This document shows positions 1 to 9,847 of a stretch of DNA of 64,000 bases, piece by piece; within the stretch, counting starts at the first letter, position 1; the number at the start of each line of letters is the position of its first letter. Source of the DNA: Marinoscillum pacificum (GTDB taxonomy: Bacteria > Bacteroidota > Bacteroidia > Cytophagales > Cyclobacteriaceae); contig NZ_JAMZMJ010000002.1 in NCBI RefSeq assembly GCF_024714495.1, positions 248,001-312,000 on the forward strand, read 5' to 3'. The position numbers were made by a program, and so were the translations under genes. The notes under the pieces are model-generated. The model did no database searches, had not been told where the DNA came from, and worked only from the letters and a program-made list of their open reading frames with translations.

Positions 1-991
1 GCATTACACTCTCAATCTGACTAGCATTGAACAAACTAAAGTCCCCTGGAATCGTGAGTTTCAATACCGAAGCGGCTGTAGCGTAATTCACTATAAAATC
101 ATTAGACTTTTTGTTAGATATACCATAGATGAGGCCTGCCATAAAAGCATCTCCCCCACCTATTCGCTCGACTATAGAAGTAACTTCTTGTTTTTTGGCA
201 CTATACATCTCACCATTATGATACAATGCACCCCCAACTACATTATGATCCGCGGAAATAACATCTCTAAGGGTCATTGCTATATATTCCAGGTTAGAAT
301 ATTCCCGATGTATAGCATGATAGGACTCTGCTAATTCTGTAGCATCCTGGTAATAGTTTTTCACAGGAACTTTAGTCCCAGTCATTAAATTAAACGTAGC
401 AGGATCGCCAAGCAAAACATCCACATACCCCAAAATAGTAGGCATTATTTCATGTGGCTTTTTACCATAATTCCAAAGGTTTTTTCGAAAGTTCAAATCC
501 ATTGATACTTTCATGCCAAATGATTTTGCCACTTTTACTGCCTCTAGACATACATTAGCTGCTGATTGACTAACTGCTGGCGAGATACCTGATAAGTGTA
601 ACCAGTTACTACCAGAGAATACTTCTCCCCAGTTGATATCCTCCCTCAAAATATTAGCAAAAGAAGAACCATCACGATCATATATGACTTTGCTTCCTCG
701 CACAGAAGCTCCTTGTTCTAAATAATAAAGACCAAACCGACCACTTCCTCGAGTAATCAACCTCGTATCTACTCCATGACTTTTAAAAGTAGTGATGGCA
801 GCATCGCTAAGGTCATGCTCCGGTAATTTGGAAACTATCCTGGCCGACTGATTCATTTTAGCTAAACTCACAGCTACATTCGCTTCCGAACCACCAAAAT
901 GAATATCCAGACTATTTGATTGACAAAAAAGTTGATTAGTTGGAGTAGACAGCCGAAGTAAGATCTCTCCAAAGCACGTAATTACTGACAT
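1..991 (-). CDS. kdgK: 2-keto-3-deoxygluconate kinase (PfkB family), 3' end outside window
   Basis: PfkB-type sugar kinase expected to phosphorylate 2-keto-3-deoxygluconate to KDPG in the cytoplasm, the last alginate-specific step before aldolase cleavage. The ATG is at 991..989 and the protein opens MSVITCFGEILLRLS, followed by GGSEANVAVSLAKM, the substrate-side glycine motif of the family. Near the left edge it reads ERIGGGDAFMAGL, the PfkB signature with the catalytic Asp. About 330 codons are visible with no stop, so the C-terminus is outside the window. It is the last visible gene of the leftward alginate operon, 84 bp after an SDR gene. Family is secure; substrate is inferred from the KdgK-like GGGDAF motif and from context. 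Confidence 0.88.
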   Translation of the reverse strand, partial: MSVITCFGEILLRLSTPTNQLFCQSNSLDIHFGGSEANVAVSLAKMNQSARIVSKLPEHDLSDAAITTFKSHGVDTRLITRGSGRFGLYYLEQGASVRGSKVIYDRDGSSFANILREDINWGEVFSGSNWLHLSGISPAVSQSAANVCLEAVKVAKSFGMKVSMDLNFRKNLWNYGKKPHEIMPTILGYVDVLLGDPATFNLMTGTKVPVKNYYQDATELAESYHAIHREYSNLEYIAMTLRDVISADHNVVGGALYHNGEMYSAKKQEVTSIVERIGGGDAFMAGLIYGISNKKSNDFIVNYATAASVLKLTIPGDFSLFNASQIESVM

Positions 992-1075
992 AGTTCTATG
1001 AAAGGAAGTATAAGCGTATTGTTAATTCTGAAAATCCTAAAAAACCTATTCAATACGCTCACTTCCTCAATTAAT

Positions 1076-1828
1076 TTATGAAAAGGCTAAACCGCCATTA
1101 ATATCGACATTGTTGCCATTTAGAAAACTTGATTCAGGACCAGCTAAATAAGCCACTAAATCAGCCACTTCCTCTGCTCTCCCTTCACGACGTAGAGGAG
1201 TATTGGCCGCAACCTTCTCCCTTACATCATCTTTGGTAAAATCATCATGAAATTTAGTCCCGATCAACCCCGGACACACGGCGTTTATTCTAATTCCCTG
1301 TGGTCCCAACTCCTTCGCCCAATTGCGAGTTAAAGTCATAACGGCTCCTTTGGATGCCGCATAAATTACCGAACCAGGACCGCCTCCGTCTCTACCGGCT
1401 TGTGAAGCTATGTTTACAATAGCAGAACCTGATGGCATCAGTGGTTTGAATGCCTGGGTCACAAAAACCGTTCCTTTGAGATTGACGTTCATTACCAGAT
1501 GATAAAAATCCTCATCTAGTTCCTCAATCGTTTTTCTAGCAAATAATCCACCAGCATTATTCACTAGAATATCTACCTTCTTACCAAAGGCCTCGGTAGT
1601 TTTTAAAACTAAATTATCTATATCTGACTGTTTGGTTACGTCTCCATATACAGCAATAGCTTCACCTCCTACGGCTTTGATCTCAGCTAAGGTTTCATCA
1701 CTGTCTTTTTTACTATTAAGGTAATTAACTACAACTTTAGCTCCTTCTTTGGCAAGCTTAACTGATATAGCACGTCCTATATCTCTTGATCCGCCTGTTA
1801 CAATGGCTACTTTTCCTGTTAACTTCAT
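1076..1828 (-). CDS. SDR oxidoreductase, probable uronate (DEH) reductase
   Basis: Short-chain dehydrogenase of 250 residues, the usual single-domain length. The NNAG motif (90-93) and catalytic Ser142, Tyr156 and Lys160 are present. The nucleotide-binding motif reads TGGSRDIG (11-18), with Asp16 where most SDRs have the middle Gly; this is unusual but leaves the other glycines. In alginate loci an SDR reduces 4-deoxy-L-erythro-5-hexoseulose uronate (DEH) to 2-keto-3-deoxygluconate with NAD(P)H, and this gene lies between the second SDR and KDG kinase. Which of the two SDRs is the main DEH reductase cannot be told from sequence. FabG-like 3-oxoacyl reductase is the generic alternative. Starts 38 bp after the preceding SDR gene. 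Confidence 0.85.
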   Translation of the reverse strand: MKLTGKVAIVTGGSRDIGRAISVKLAKEGAKVVVNYLNSKKDSDETLAEIKAVGGEAIAVYGDVTKQSDIDNLVLKTTEAFGKKVDILVNNAGGLFARKTIEELDEDFYHLVMNVNLKGTVFVTQAFKPLMPSGSAIVNIASQAGRDGGGPGSVIYAASKGAVMTLTRNWAKELGPQGIRINAVCPGLIGTKFHDDFTKDDVREKVAANTPLRREGRAEEVADLVAYLAGPESSFLNGNNVDINGGLAFS

Positions 1829-1866
1829 TAATCTATCTTCTAATGAATTAGTGATTTTTAAAAATG

Positions 1867-2628
1867 TTAAATACCTAGCGCTTGACCTCCACCTATTTGG
1901 ATGGTCTCAGCAGTAATGAAAGAAGCGTCTTTTCCCGAAAGGAATGAAACGACAGAAGCTATTTCTTCAGGCTCTCCTAATCTTCCTAATAGGATGTTGT
2001 TTTTCCAAGATGCAAATACTTCAGGTTTAGTTGATTTGATCTGTGCATGGAAAGGTGTGTCAATAGTTCCCGGAGAAACTGCATTCACTCTGATTCCGTA
2101 CTCTGCAAGGTCCTTTGCCAGGGCCCGCGTAATCGCATGAACACCAGCCTTGGAAGTGCCATAAATTCCAGCTCCAGGGCCACCTGCATTCCACCCAGCA
2201 TTGGAAGTGTAGTTGATAATAGAAGGATACTCGCTCTTTTTCAAATATGGAATAGCTGCACGAGATGTAAAGAAGACAGAGTCCAAATTAAGAGCCATTA
2301 CAAACCGGTAAAACTCAGTGGTCATTTCCTCAAATCGAGATCTACCACCTAACCCACCAGCGTTGTTTACCAAGACGTCAATTTTGCCATATTTTTCACC
2401 GATAGTTTTGATATTAGCAGAGACTTCATCCTCTTTCGTCACATCAAAACCATAATATTCAGCAGTGATGCCTTCTGCCTGAAGCTCTTTTACTCTGTCT
2501 GCTCCAGCTTCATCTTCTATGCCATTCAGCATAACCTTATAGCCATCCTTTCCTAGTCTTTTGGCTACTTCAAAACCTATTCCTCCTGTTGCGCCTGTTA
2601 CGATCGCTATTTTTTCACTTGAATTCAT
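1867..2628 (-). CDS. SDR oxidoreductase, second probable uronate reductase
   Basis: Short-chain dehydrogenase of 253 residues with an intact TGATGGIG cofactor motif (11-18), NNAG (88-91), Ser142, Tyr156 and Lys160. It resembles its neighbour downstream but is clearly diverged, so the pair may split cofactor preference (NADH versus NADPH) or substrates. Expected to act in the cytoplasm on ketonised unsaturated uronate made by the lyases and KdgF. Lies between the MFS transporter and the other SDR on the minus strand with short spacers, consistent with one operon. Assignment to DEH reduction is from the locus, not from a diagnostic residue. Confidence 0.85.
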   Translation of the reverse strand: MNSSEKIAIVTGATGGIGFEVAKRLGKDGYKVMLNGIEDEAGADRVKELQAEGITAEYYGFDVTKEDEVSANIKTIGEKYGKIDVLVNNAGGLGGRSRFEEMTTEFYRFVMALNLDSVFFTSRAAIPYLKKSEYPSIINYTSNAGWNAGGPGAGIYGTSKAGVHAITRALAKDLAEYGIRVNAVSPGTIDTPFHAQIKSTKPEVFASWKNNILLGRLGEPEEIASVVSFLSGKDASFITAETIQIGGGQALGI

Positions 2629-2663
2629 TTTATTCTTATTAGAGTTATTATTCGTTAATTAGT

Positions 2664-3962
2664 TCATGATTTTGCTTCCAGCGGCTCTATCTTTCCGCAT
2701 AGTACCCACACACCTACCAAGGCTACCAAAGCAAGAGTGGCACCGATAAAGAAGACAGGATTGTAATTACCCCCACTGGTCAACCACGGTACAAAGAAGG
2801 TTAAGCCTGCAGCGGCCAGTTTAGCTGCCATTCCAGAAAATCCAGCCAGCGTTCCCACTGTTTTTCCACTGAAAAAATCACTTGGAAGCGTTTGTATATT
2901 TCCAATAGCTGTCTGAAATCCAAATAGAATAACTGCCATAATTAATACTGCAGTAATCGGTCCTCCTGGATTAGACAATGCCAGCAGAGAAGGCAGCATA
3001 ATGAGACAACCAATAGTGATAACCAGCTTTCTGGATTGATCTACTGTCCAGCCAGACTTTAGCCTGTTTTGTGCTAATAGTCCTCCAAACCAGGCACCCA
3101 GCATAGCACCTACATATGGTACCCAGCCATAAATCAAAAGTCCCTTTACATCCATATCATATACCTCAAACAGATAGATAGGTATCCAGGAAATGAAAAG
3201 CCACCAGATAGGATCTATCGCTGCTGAAGCTATAATCACTCCCCAGCTTTGGCGATGTGATAGTAGTTTTCCAGTTGATGGGTTGTATCCGTCATCTTCG
3301 TCTCCATTACTAGATGGACTTTTCTGTCCTGTCAGTATATAAGCTCGTTCTTCTTCAGTAATCCAAGCATGATACTTAGGTGGTGCCTTCACGATGATTA
3401 GCCAGGGAATAAGCCAGATAAAACCTAAAGCCGCTACCACTACAAAAATGGCTTGCCAGCTCTGTAGAGTAATAGCTAGATAGGATATGGTGGGAATGGA
3501 AACGATCCCACCTATGGCAGCACCAGAGTTAAACAACCCTTGAGCAAAAGCTCGCTCCTTTGTAGGGAACCACTCTGCATTACCCTTAGAAGCTCCTGGC
3601 CAATTGCCCGCTTCAGACACTCCCAATATGGCTCTAAACAAAGAAAAACTGACGAATGAGCTAGCCAAAGCATGAAGTGCAGTGGCTATCGACCAAACAC
3701 CAATAGATAGTGCGAAACCAAATCGGGTTCCTATCCAGTCGAAAATTTTGCCAAATACAGCCTGACCAAAAGCATACGAAAACATGAAAATGATCGTGAT
3801 GTTCGCATATAGCTCTTTTCGCTCATCCAGGGATTTCTCCGGAAAGAGATCCTCTGCTATTTGCGGCCAGAGTACACTCAATGTCTGCCTGTCAATATAG
3901 TTGATGATGGTGGCCAGTGAGATTAAGCCAATCACCCACCACCTCAAACCTTTTAATTTCAT
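2664..3962 (-). CDS. MFS transporter, hexuronate/ACS type
   Basis: Major facilitator protein of 432 residues with about 12 hydrophobic segments. The N-terminal YIDRQTLSVLWPQI stretch in the first helix is typical of the anion:cation symporter (ExuT/GudP-like) branch that carries hexuronates and related sugar acids. A hydrophilic central loop (about 208-230, with an SSNGDEDDG run) divides the two six-helix halves. In alginate loci such a permease moves unsaturated monomer (DEH) across the inner membrane, which fits its place between kdgF and the reductases. The exact substrate is inferred. ATG at 3962; 39-bp spacer from the cupin gene. Confidence 0.88.
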   Translation of the reverse strand: MKLKGLRWWVIGLISLATIINYIDRQTLSVLWPQIAEDLFPEKSLDERKELYANITIIFMFSYAFGQAVFGKIFDWIGTRFGFALSIGVWSIATALHALASSFVSFSLFRAILGVSEAGNWPGASKGNAEWFPTKERAFAQGLFNSGAAIGGIVSIPTISYLAITLQSWQAIFVVVAALGFIWLIPWLIIVKAPPKYHAWITEEERAYILTGQKSPSSNGDEDDGYNPSTGKLLSHRQSWGVIIASAAIDPIWWLFISWIPIYLFEVYDMDVKGLLIYGWVPYVGAMLGAWFGGLLAQNRLKSGWTVDQSRKLVITIGCLIMLPSLLALSNPGGPITAVLIMAVILFGFQTAIGNIQTLPSDFFSGKTVGTLAGFSGMAAKLAAAGLTFFVPWLTSGGNYNPVFFIGATLALVALVGVWVLCGKIEPLEAKS

Positions 3963-4001
3963 TGCTATATATTTATATGGTTTACCAAATGTTATATAGC
4001 A

Positions 4002-4379
4002 TTAGTCGTCTTGATCTCCGAAATAAGACACGCCTGAGCCATCTATAAAATCTTCTCTGATAGGACTGAATGTGTCAATCAACATTCCCTCCTCCAGGCA
4101 TACAGCACTGTGAAGTAGATTAGGCTCCATATAAACGCCATCTCCAGCATTCACTATTTGCTTGACTCCATCTATTTCAAACTCAAACTTTCCTGAAACA
4201 CAATAGGTAGCTTGTGTATGAAAATGCTGATGAGGTGCGCCCTTAGCTCCCTTCTCAAACTTGACTTTGACCATCATAATCTGATTGTCCCAACCGAGAA
4301 TTTTGCGGGACACTCCTCCTCCAAGTTCTTCCCAATCCATTTGCTCGGTCAAAATGTATTTTTCGCTTTTTCTGTTCAT
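4002..4379 (-). CDS. kdgF: Cupin protein, KdgF-like unsaturated uronate processing enzyme
   Basis: Single-domain cupin of 125 residues. It has the metal-binding cluster HQHFHTQ (His50, His52, Gln56 as likely ligands) in cupin motif 1 and His90 in PNLLHSAVC of motif 2. KdgF converts the 4,5-unsaturated monouronates made by alginate and pectin lyases into the linear keto form, replacing a slow spontaneous step. The length, the His pattern and the position directly after the PL17 lyase gene support this. No signal peptide, so cytoplasmic. It starts 12 bp after the PL17 stop. A generic cupin role cannot be excluded from sequence alone. Confidence 0.85.
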   Translation of the reverse strand: MNRKSEKYILTEQMDWEELGGGVSRKILGWDNQIMMVKVKFEKGAKGAPHQHFHTQATYCVSGKFEFEIDGVKQIVNAGDGVYMEPNLLHSAVCLEEGMLIDTFSPIREDFIDGSGVSYFGDQDD

Positions 4380-4391
4380 ATCTCTGTTATT

Positions 4392-6605
4392 CTATTTCCG
4401 TTTAAAATCATAAATACCTTTCCACTTTATCTCGCCTTTTGAAGTCTCTACTGAATGTTCGTGATTTGGATCATTGTCCTTAAGGGAGAATGCAAAGCGA
4501 TAAACCTTACCTGAGGTGAGTTCAATAGCTGCCACCACGTAACCTTCAGAATTATGATCTACCGATAGATCACTGATGGATGTAAATGAGTTGAGTGGAA
4601 TTTCATCTGAATAGCTGTAGAAACCATGGGTTTCGTAAACACTGGCAAACACTGTATTTCCTCCAACTCGTCTCTGAATCAAACCAGGATCTCGCCTGAG
4701 GTTAAACTTTAGATCATTAGCTCCTATTCTGGTAAAAATCATTTCATCACCCTCTGTGGTGGCAGAAGTAACCGTATAAAAGTGCTTACCATTAAACCAG
4801 GTCATTTGAAACATGTCTCCATTTACCGCCGCTTGACCTTCAGCCCACAAGTGCTGATACCCAGACTCCTGCCCCATAGGACTAAGTGTAGTGTTTGCTT
4901 CTATCTGTTGATTCACACTCATTAACTCGCCCTGATAATAGAGTGGTAAATCATATCTGGTCTCCATTGGAGCCTGTACAGTAAGTAAATCAAGCACTAG
5001 TGGTCGTTCAAGTTCCTCAATGGTCAGTAGTGCCATGGTACGCTGCATTTTGACATCTTTATAGGCGTTTTCTTCTCGTGCGCTCACTATACTCACACTG
5101 TCCGTTGATGTGAACGAATAACGAGTTCCTGAAGTCAAGTCTGCAGCCTGCACGTTACCATCAAAATGAGAATCTTTATTTACCACAAGCGTATTATGGG
5201 CAATTGTTTCTTTGGCCCAGCTGTGATTCTCTTTCAAATAACCACCACCATCCTTATGGTCTATGTTTACCCAGCGGGCAGATCCGTAATCCTGAATGAC
5301 TTCATCGCCTCCATCATAAAGCATAAACCCTAATCGATCAAAATGTCCATGACCCATTCCGTGTTTAGCATACTTCATTACCAGCGTCATATCATCTGCT
5401 CTCAAAATACCTATACCTCCTTCATCACCTTTTGCACCATCACTAAGCTCTAGACTCTTGTAATCAAAGGGCTGTGATAACCCCTGGGCTATGGCACTGG
5501 CAGCAGATAAACCAGCGTCGTTTAGCGGTACCCGATCTTGCTTTTCAATAATCGATAGTAATGATGGATCCTGGTCACCGAAAAAGTAAGCCATGCTTAC
5601 TGCGTTAACCAATTCGCGAGAAGCCAATGACATGCCTTTTTGCGCATCATTGAATGGAAAGAACTCCCCTAAGCCATTGGTTTGATTAATCAAGGCATAA
5701 ACCGCCTTAATTAATAATCTGTCCCGGTATTTCAAAATATCCAGATCAGGCTTCTTATTAGCTAATGCCTGGGCAAATATCAAAAATGGATACATGGCAT
5801 AGCGCTGGTAATATGGACCTTCGGTAAAGTAGCCATCAGGTGAAAACGAATGATCAATTTGAGCAATAAAACCAGCTTCACCTTGAGTCTTCAAGTCCAG
5901 AGAGCCTCCATCGTTATCCTTCTCTTGCTGATGCAAATCGTCTACATCAAGACCGTAGAGTGCCCAATTGACTAGTTCGGCATCTTGCATGACCAAACCA
6001 ATCATGCCTACTGCGGCATTACCCCAAGTGCTGTGATTATGTATGCGATTGAAGAACTGAGGATTCTGAATAGAAATGTATTCTGCATATGGCCTAAAAA
6101 GTTCCTTATTGAGTTTTTTAACCGTCTGCTTATCCAACCAATCATAAATGCAATCATATGCCTGACTAGTGTAAACCAACCAGTTGGCGTCATTTAAACA
6201 CTGCCAGAAAAACTTACCACGAGCATAGGATCTTGTAGCTGGGTGCTTACCGAGAGTAGGATAGATTCGTGCATATTGAAGTAGCATATCTCTGATATAC
6301 ACCGCATACTTCTCATCTCCAGTAATTTGAAAAAGCACTCCGGCCTTCTGCATGGTAAAGAAATTTCGCTTATGCGTTTCGTGGGTATAGCCTCCTGCCA
6401 GATCTTTGGGTACAGGTACATCTATTCCCTTTTGCATCTCCACAGCCACTTCATCAACCACTTCTTGCAAAGACTTCTCAAACAGCGGGGCTTGTGCGCT
6501 ATTCATTTCTCGGACTGCAGAAGGTGTAAGTATCAAACCAGGATGATCCTGACCTGACACCAAATGAGTCATCAATATGAACGCTATGATCAGATATTTA
6601 TTCAC
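4392..6605 (-). CDS. Oligoalginate lyase, PL17 family
   Basis: Exported alginate lyase of 737 residues. Signal peptide at 1-18 (ending HLVSG). An alpha-helical (alpha/alpha)6 alginate lyase domain covers about 60-370, with NHSTWGNAAVGMIG (190-203) holding the Asn-His pair and EGPYYQRY (262-269) the catalytic Tyr region. A heparinase II/III-type beta domain follows, with KHGMGHGHFDRLGF in its first strands. PL17 enzymes take unsaturated monomer from the ends of oligoalginate, so this is the finishing lyase, probably periplasmic. The start codon is GTG at 6605..6603, overlapping the PL6 stop as GTGA, which suggests translational coupling. A later Met at residue 12 would cut the signal peptide. 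Confidence 0.92.
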   Translation of the reverse strand: MNKYLIIAFILMTHLVSGQDHPGLILTPSAVREMNSAQAPLFEKSLQEVVDEVAVEMQKGIDVPVPKDLAGGYTHETHKRNFFTMQKAGVLFQITGDEKYAVYIRDMLLQYARIYPTLGKHPATRSYARGKFFWQCLNDANWLVYTSQAYDCIYDWLDKQTVKKLNKELFRPYAEYISIQNPQFFNRIHNHSTWGNAAVGMIGLVMQDAELVNWALYGLDVDDLHQQEKDNDGGSLDLKTQGEAGFIAQIDHSFSPDGYFTEGPYYQRYAMYPFLIFAQALANKKPDLDILKYRDRLLIKAVYALINQTNGLGEFFPFNDAQKGMSLASRELVNAVSMAYFFGDQDPSLLSIIEKQDRVPLNDAGLSAASAIAQGLSQPFDYKSLELSDGAKGDEGGIGILRADDMTLVMKYAKHGMGHGHFDRLGFMLYDGGDEVIQDYGSARWVNIDHKDGGGYLKENHSWAKETIAHNTLVVNKDSHFDGNVQAADLTSGTRYSFTSTDSVSIVSAREENAYKDVKMQRTMALLTIEELERPLVLDLLTVQAPMETRYDLPLYYQGELMSVNQQIEANTTLSPMGQESGYQHLWAEGQAAVNGDMFQMTWFNGKHFYTVTSATTEGDEMIFTRIGANDLKFNLRRDPGLIQRRVGGNTVFASVYETHGFYSYSDEIPLNSFTSISDLSVDHNSEGYVVAAIELTSGKVYRFAFSLKDNDPNHEHSVETSKGEIKWKGIYDFKRK

Positions 6606-8875
6606 TTGCTCAGGTTTTGGATGTTTTGCTGCTCGAAGGGCTCATTGTTGGTATTCAAACCTGCAGAATTGACGAATTGAATATTGGACAAACTGGTAAT
6701 AGGTTCTCCATTGGTCATATACAAGTCTATGCCTTTGCTATCTGAAATATTCACCTGATTAACAGTCAAACGCTGCACTCCATGGAATCTCAACACAGCA
6801 CCTGACTGATTCCTTTTGCCTTTACCTGAGTTGGATATCGATACATTTTCAATCAATACCATTGGCCCAAAGGTGCTCTCATCAGTCCCTCCACGGTATA
6901 CATTAACCACCTCGTGTTGAACATCAGAAAAGGTGGAATTCTGGATTTTGATATTCTCTACATTGTAAACACCCAGGTCTTCAGTTTCCATATCGAGCGT
7001 CATTACAGCACCCGTCACATTGGTAAATTGTGATTGATCGATAATAATGGAGTCAGCAAACGTGTGCTTGTATGATTTCAAAAAGTCGAAAGAATGGTTT
7101 TTATCCAAATCCTTTACTTCACAATCCTTCACCACCAGAGCATAGTTCTGATTCATAGAATACTTGCTTGTGCTAATTACATTATTACCAGCATAGTCTG
7201 GGGATTCTGCTCCATCAAACAAGAGGTTCATCAATTGTAAGGCTCCACCATTTTCTATTTTGAAAAAGCTCTGTTTTTCAGAAAGAATAACCGCTTTTTC
7301 ACCAGCAGGTGACGTAATAGTGATAGGGTGATGAACAAAAGCGTATTTGGTCATTAGATAAGTCCCTCCATTTTCCAGTTCGAGTACATCCCCAGGATTG
7401 CTTGATTCAATCGCCTGGATCAGGGCATCTTCACCGGCTGCCACTTTGATTAACTCGCCAGTATCAAAAGACCGCTCACCTCCGTCTTTCGGATAGAAGC
7501 TTGCTCCTACTTCTTCTTTGCTAACTGGTAATTTCACAGATCCAAAACCGATCTGATCTAACAGCTCTTCTGACGGCACAATCAATCCATGTTCGTTCTT
7601 AGAAAGTTGCAACGGCACTTTTTGAAAACCCTGATCGAAAGGAGCTTCAGCTGACTCGTTCATGACATTTCCAGCAAACTCAATTCCAGAAACATCATCA
7701 TAGATCGTAAATGGTTGCAGGTTAGTCTCGCCAAGGATTAAATTGTTTTTGAAAGTGGTTCCTACTGGTGTTGCGGATCGCTCTTCGTCACTTCCTGCGC
7801 ACAACTGAATGTAATCACTGTTGATTACCAGGTTATTCTCCATTTTAGAGTCTACCACCTGATTGTATCGGTTGATTGGTGAATTAGGGACACCATTCAT
7901 GATCACCAATGCACCTCTAAAGCGGTGGCCTGTCAAACCGTATAGGTAGTTGTTTTTCACGGTCTGATATTCATTGATAATTCGTATACCCCCTGTATTT
8001 GGCTTTCCATTACCGAGAAAATAGTTGTTCTGAACTGTGGTATGATGTCCATGACGCATGGTAAGGGTACCCTGACATTCAAAAAATACATTCCCTTCAA
8101 ACAAATTGCCGCAAGACTTATTGGATACAATCTCATGCTCGCCATTGACCCGATCAAAATAGTTGTTTCGAACGATGGTATTAGAATAGGTTCTAGAGTA
8201 GTGACTCGTTCCTATACGAAGCGTCTCCCCTCCATTGGACCCTAATACACCTCTCGGGCCAAAGTAATTGTATTCTATAATGTGACCGTTCTCGCGACTT
8301 GCTTCAGTTGGTAAGCGAACAGCCATAGTAACTCCCACATTGCTCTTTCCTATGAGTGAGTTATGGTCAAATTGATTGTTTTTTCCATACATGCCTACCC
8401 AGTAGTCAGAGTCAAACCGCTCTGGGTTGGAGTAATTGTCTATCACACAGTTAGTCACACGACAGTGATTAGCCAATGAAGTTTTGCTGGTTTTGAAAGA
8501 AATCACCTCACTTGTAGGAGTATAACCATCTTTAAACACTAATCCTGATATCTCGATGTATTCACCCGAAAAAGCTAAATAAGATTGACCTGTAAACACC
8601 ACTTGACCAGGAGTTTCAGCCTTTACCCTTATCCATTCGGCCTCACTTCCTCTCGCATCAAATTTGATCTCTGCGTCCTCCCATTCACCATTAGCCAGAG
8701 TGATCACATCTCCAGGAGTAGCATTTTGAATGGCCATATTGAACTCATCAACGTTCTTTACTATACCCGGGGGAGTCTCAGTACAAGACATCCCCCAAGC
8801 ACAGATTACAAGAAGTATGAAGAAGATATTTAAATAATTAAATCGAATATTATCCTTACCTAATGTTATATGCAT
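6602..8875 (-). CDS. Alginate lyase, PL6 family, two beta-helix domains, lipoprotein
   Basis: Surface or periplasmic lipoprotein of 757 residues; hydrophobic segment 15-30 and lipobox Cys31 (GMSC). Residues 38-430 form a right-handed beta-helix of the PL6/chondroitinase B type. NGGETLRIGTSH (214-225) is followed by SNKS with Lys253 and TMRHG with Arg274; a Lys and Arg 21 residues apart is the PL6 catalytic pair. Residues about 470-757 are a second beta-helix-like region, as in large two-domain PL6 enzymes. PL6 lyases favour guluronate or mixed blocks; preference here is not readable. Overlaps the PL17 gene by 4 bp and starts 17 bp after the PL7 gene. Confidence 0.92.
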   Translation of the reverse strand: MHITLGKDNIRFNYLNIFFILLVICAWGMSCTETPPGIVKNVDEFNMAIQNATPGDVITLANGEWEDAEIKFDARGSEAEWIRVKAETPGQVVFTGQSYLAFSGEYIEISGLVFKDGYTPTSEVISFKTSKTSLANHCRVTNCVIDNYSNPERFDSDYWVGMYGKNNQFDHNSLIGKSNVGVTMAVRLPTEASRENGHIIEYNYFGPRGVLGSNGGETLRIGTSHYSRTYSNTIVRNNYFDRVNGEHEIVSNKSCGNLFEGNVFFECQGTLTMRHGHHTTVQNNYFLGNGKPNTGGIRIINEYQTVKNNYLYGLTGHRFRGALVIMNGVPNSPINRYNQVVDSKMENNLVINSDYIQLCAGSDEERSATPVGTTFKNNLILGETNLQPFTIYDDVSGIEFAGNVMNESAEAPFDQGFQKVPLQLSKNEHGLIVPSEELLDQIGFGSVKLPVSKEEVGASFYPKDGGERSFDTGELIKVAAGEDALIQAIESSNPGDVLELENGGTYLMTKYAFVHHPITITSPAGEKAVILSEKQSFFKIENGGALQLMNLLFDGAESPDYAGNNVISTSKYSMNQNYALVVKDCEVKDLDKNHSFDFLKSYKHTFADSIIIDQSQFTNVTGAVMTLDMETEDLGVYNVENIKIQNSTFSDVQHEVVNVYRGGTDESTFGPMVLIENVSISNSGKGKRNQSGAVLRFHGVQRLTVNQVNISDSKGIDLYMTNGEPITSLSNIQFVNSAGLNTNNEPFEQQNIQNLSK

Positions 8876-8892
8876 GTAATTGTTACTTTCTT

Positions 8893-9846
8893 TTAGTGAG
8901 AAACTTCAAGCTCATAGTATTTCACTTTTGCATAAGCACCCGCCTCTGTACTAGCCAGATAATTACCAGCTTTAAAATAGTTTTCAAAAACGCCCCATTT
9001 CTCCATATGGATATCATCGTAGACCAATGTTTCGTCATCATTTAGAGTAACAGTCATTCGACCTTCCGACACATTGACTTCAAGAGTAAATGGATCATGA
9101 CCGACTTCTTCTTGAAAGTAAACACCCTCATCATCTCCCCAAGCGTCGGTGTGCAGCATTTCTTCGTATGTCGAATTCAGGTTCTTTAGCACTTTCGTTT
9201 TTACTCGTACTTTTCCAAATGCCCAGTAGATTTTCAAAATTGGAGGCGCGTTATTATCATCTTCACCAATTAAATCACGTTGTTCATTGGTAAGTCGACC
9301 ATGGATTTGCATAATGATCGTTCTGTGCTCCTTTCCTTCTGAATCCAGAGAAACTTCTGGAACCGACAGTTTACCTTTGATTTTGCCTCCATCTTTAAAT
9401 GTCCAGTTAACAGAGTTGCTACCAGGCTCCATCTGCTCTCTTAGTTCTGAGCGGGAGTAAGATGAGTTAGCCGTAGAGCTAGCTGGATAAGTATAAAATA
9501 CTAATCCTCCATCTGTTGAGTCGTTGTACATAAATGGCTTAAGATCTTCATTCGTAGCGTAATCCAGTATTTCAGGAGGCTCTACTTCCATTGGCCCACC
9601 TACTGGAATGGTAACCTTCCAATGACTAAGGTCAATATTAGGTAAAACATAATTGGTCTCACCAACAGGCTCCTGTGGTTCATCCTCTTTTTCATCATCA
9701 TTAATCGTTGATACAGGTGGCCCATCGGGCAATTGCTCTTTACAACTGCATGCGGACATTACACAGACTAATAACAATAATTGAAAGAAGAAACTACCTG
9801 GCTTAAAAGCCAGGTAATCAATACTATTTCGCTTAAACATCTTCAT
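8893..9846 (-). CDS. Alginate lyase, PL7 family, lipoprotein
   Basis: Endo-type alginate lyase of 317 residues. An N-terminal hydrophobic stretch (18-32) ends in a Cys-rich lipobox (MSACSCK), then an acidic linker (49-61), then a single jelly-roll PL7 domain from about 65 to the end. The three family motifs are present: RSELR (132-136), QIH (180-182) and YFKAGNYL (290-297). An Ile in QIH is generally linked to activity on guluronate or mixed blocks rather than polymannuronate. As a lipoprotein encoded next to the surface binding protein, it most likely makes the first cuts at the cell surface. Starts 1 bp after the SGBP gene ends. Confidence 0.93.
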   Translation of the reverse strand: MKMFKRNSIDYLAFKPGSFFFQLLLLVCVMSACSCKEQLPDGPPVSTINDDEKEDEPQEPVGETNYVLPNIDLSHWKVTIPVGGPMEVEPPEILDYATNEDLKPFMYNDSTDGGLVFYTYPASSTANSSYSRSELREQMEPGSNSVNWTFKDGGKIKGKLSVPEVSLDSEGKEHRTIIMQIHGRLTNEQRDLIGEDDNNAPPILKIYWAFGKVRVKTKVLKNLNSTYEEMLHTDAWGDDEGVYFQEEVGHDPFTLEVNVSEGRMTVTLNDDETLVYDDIHMEKWGVFENYFKAGNYLASTEAGAYAKVKYYELEVSH

Positions 9847-9847
9847 C

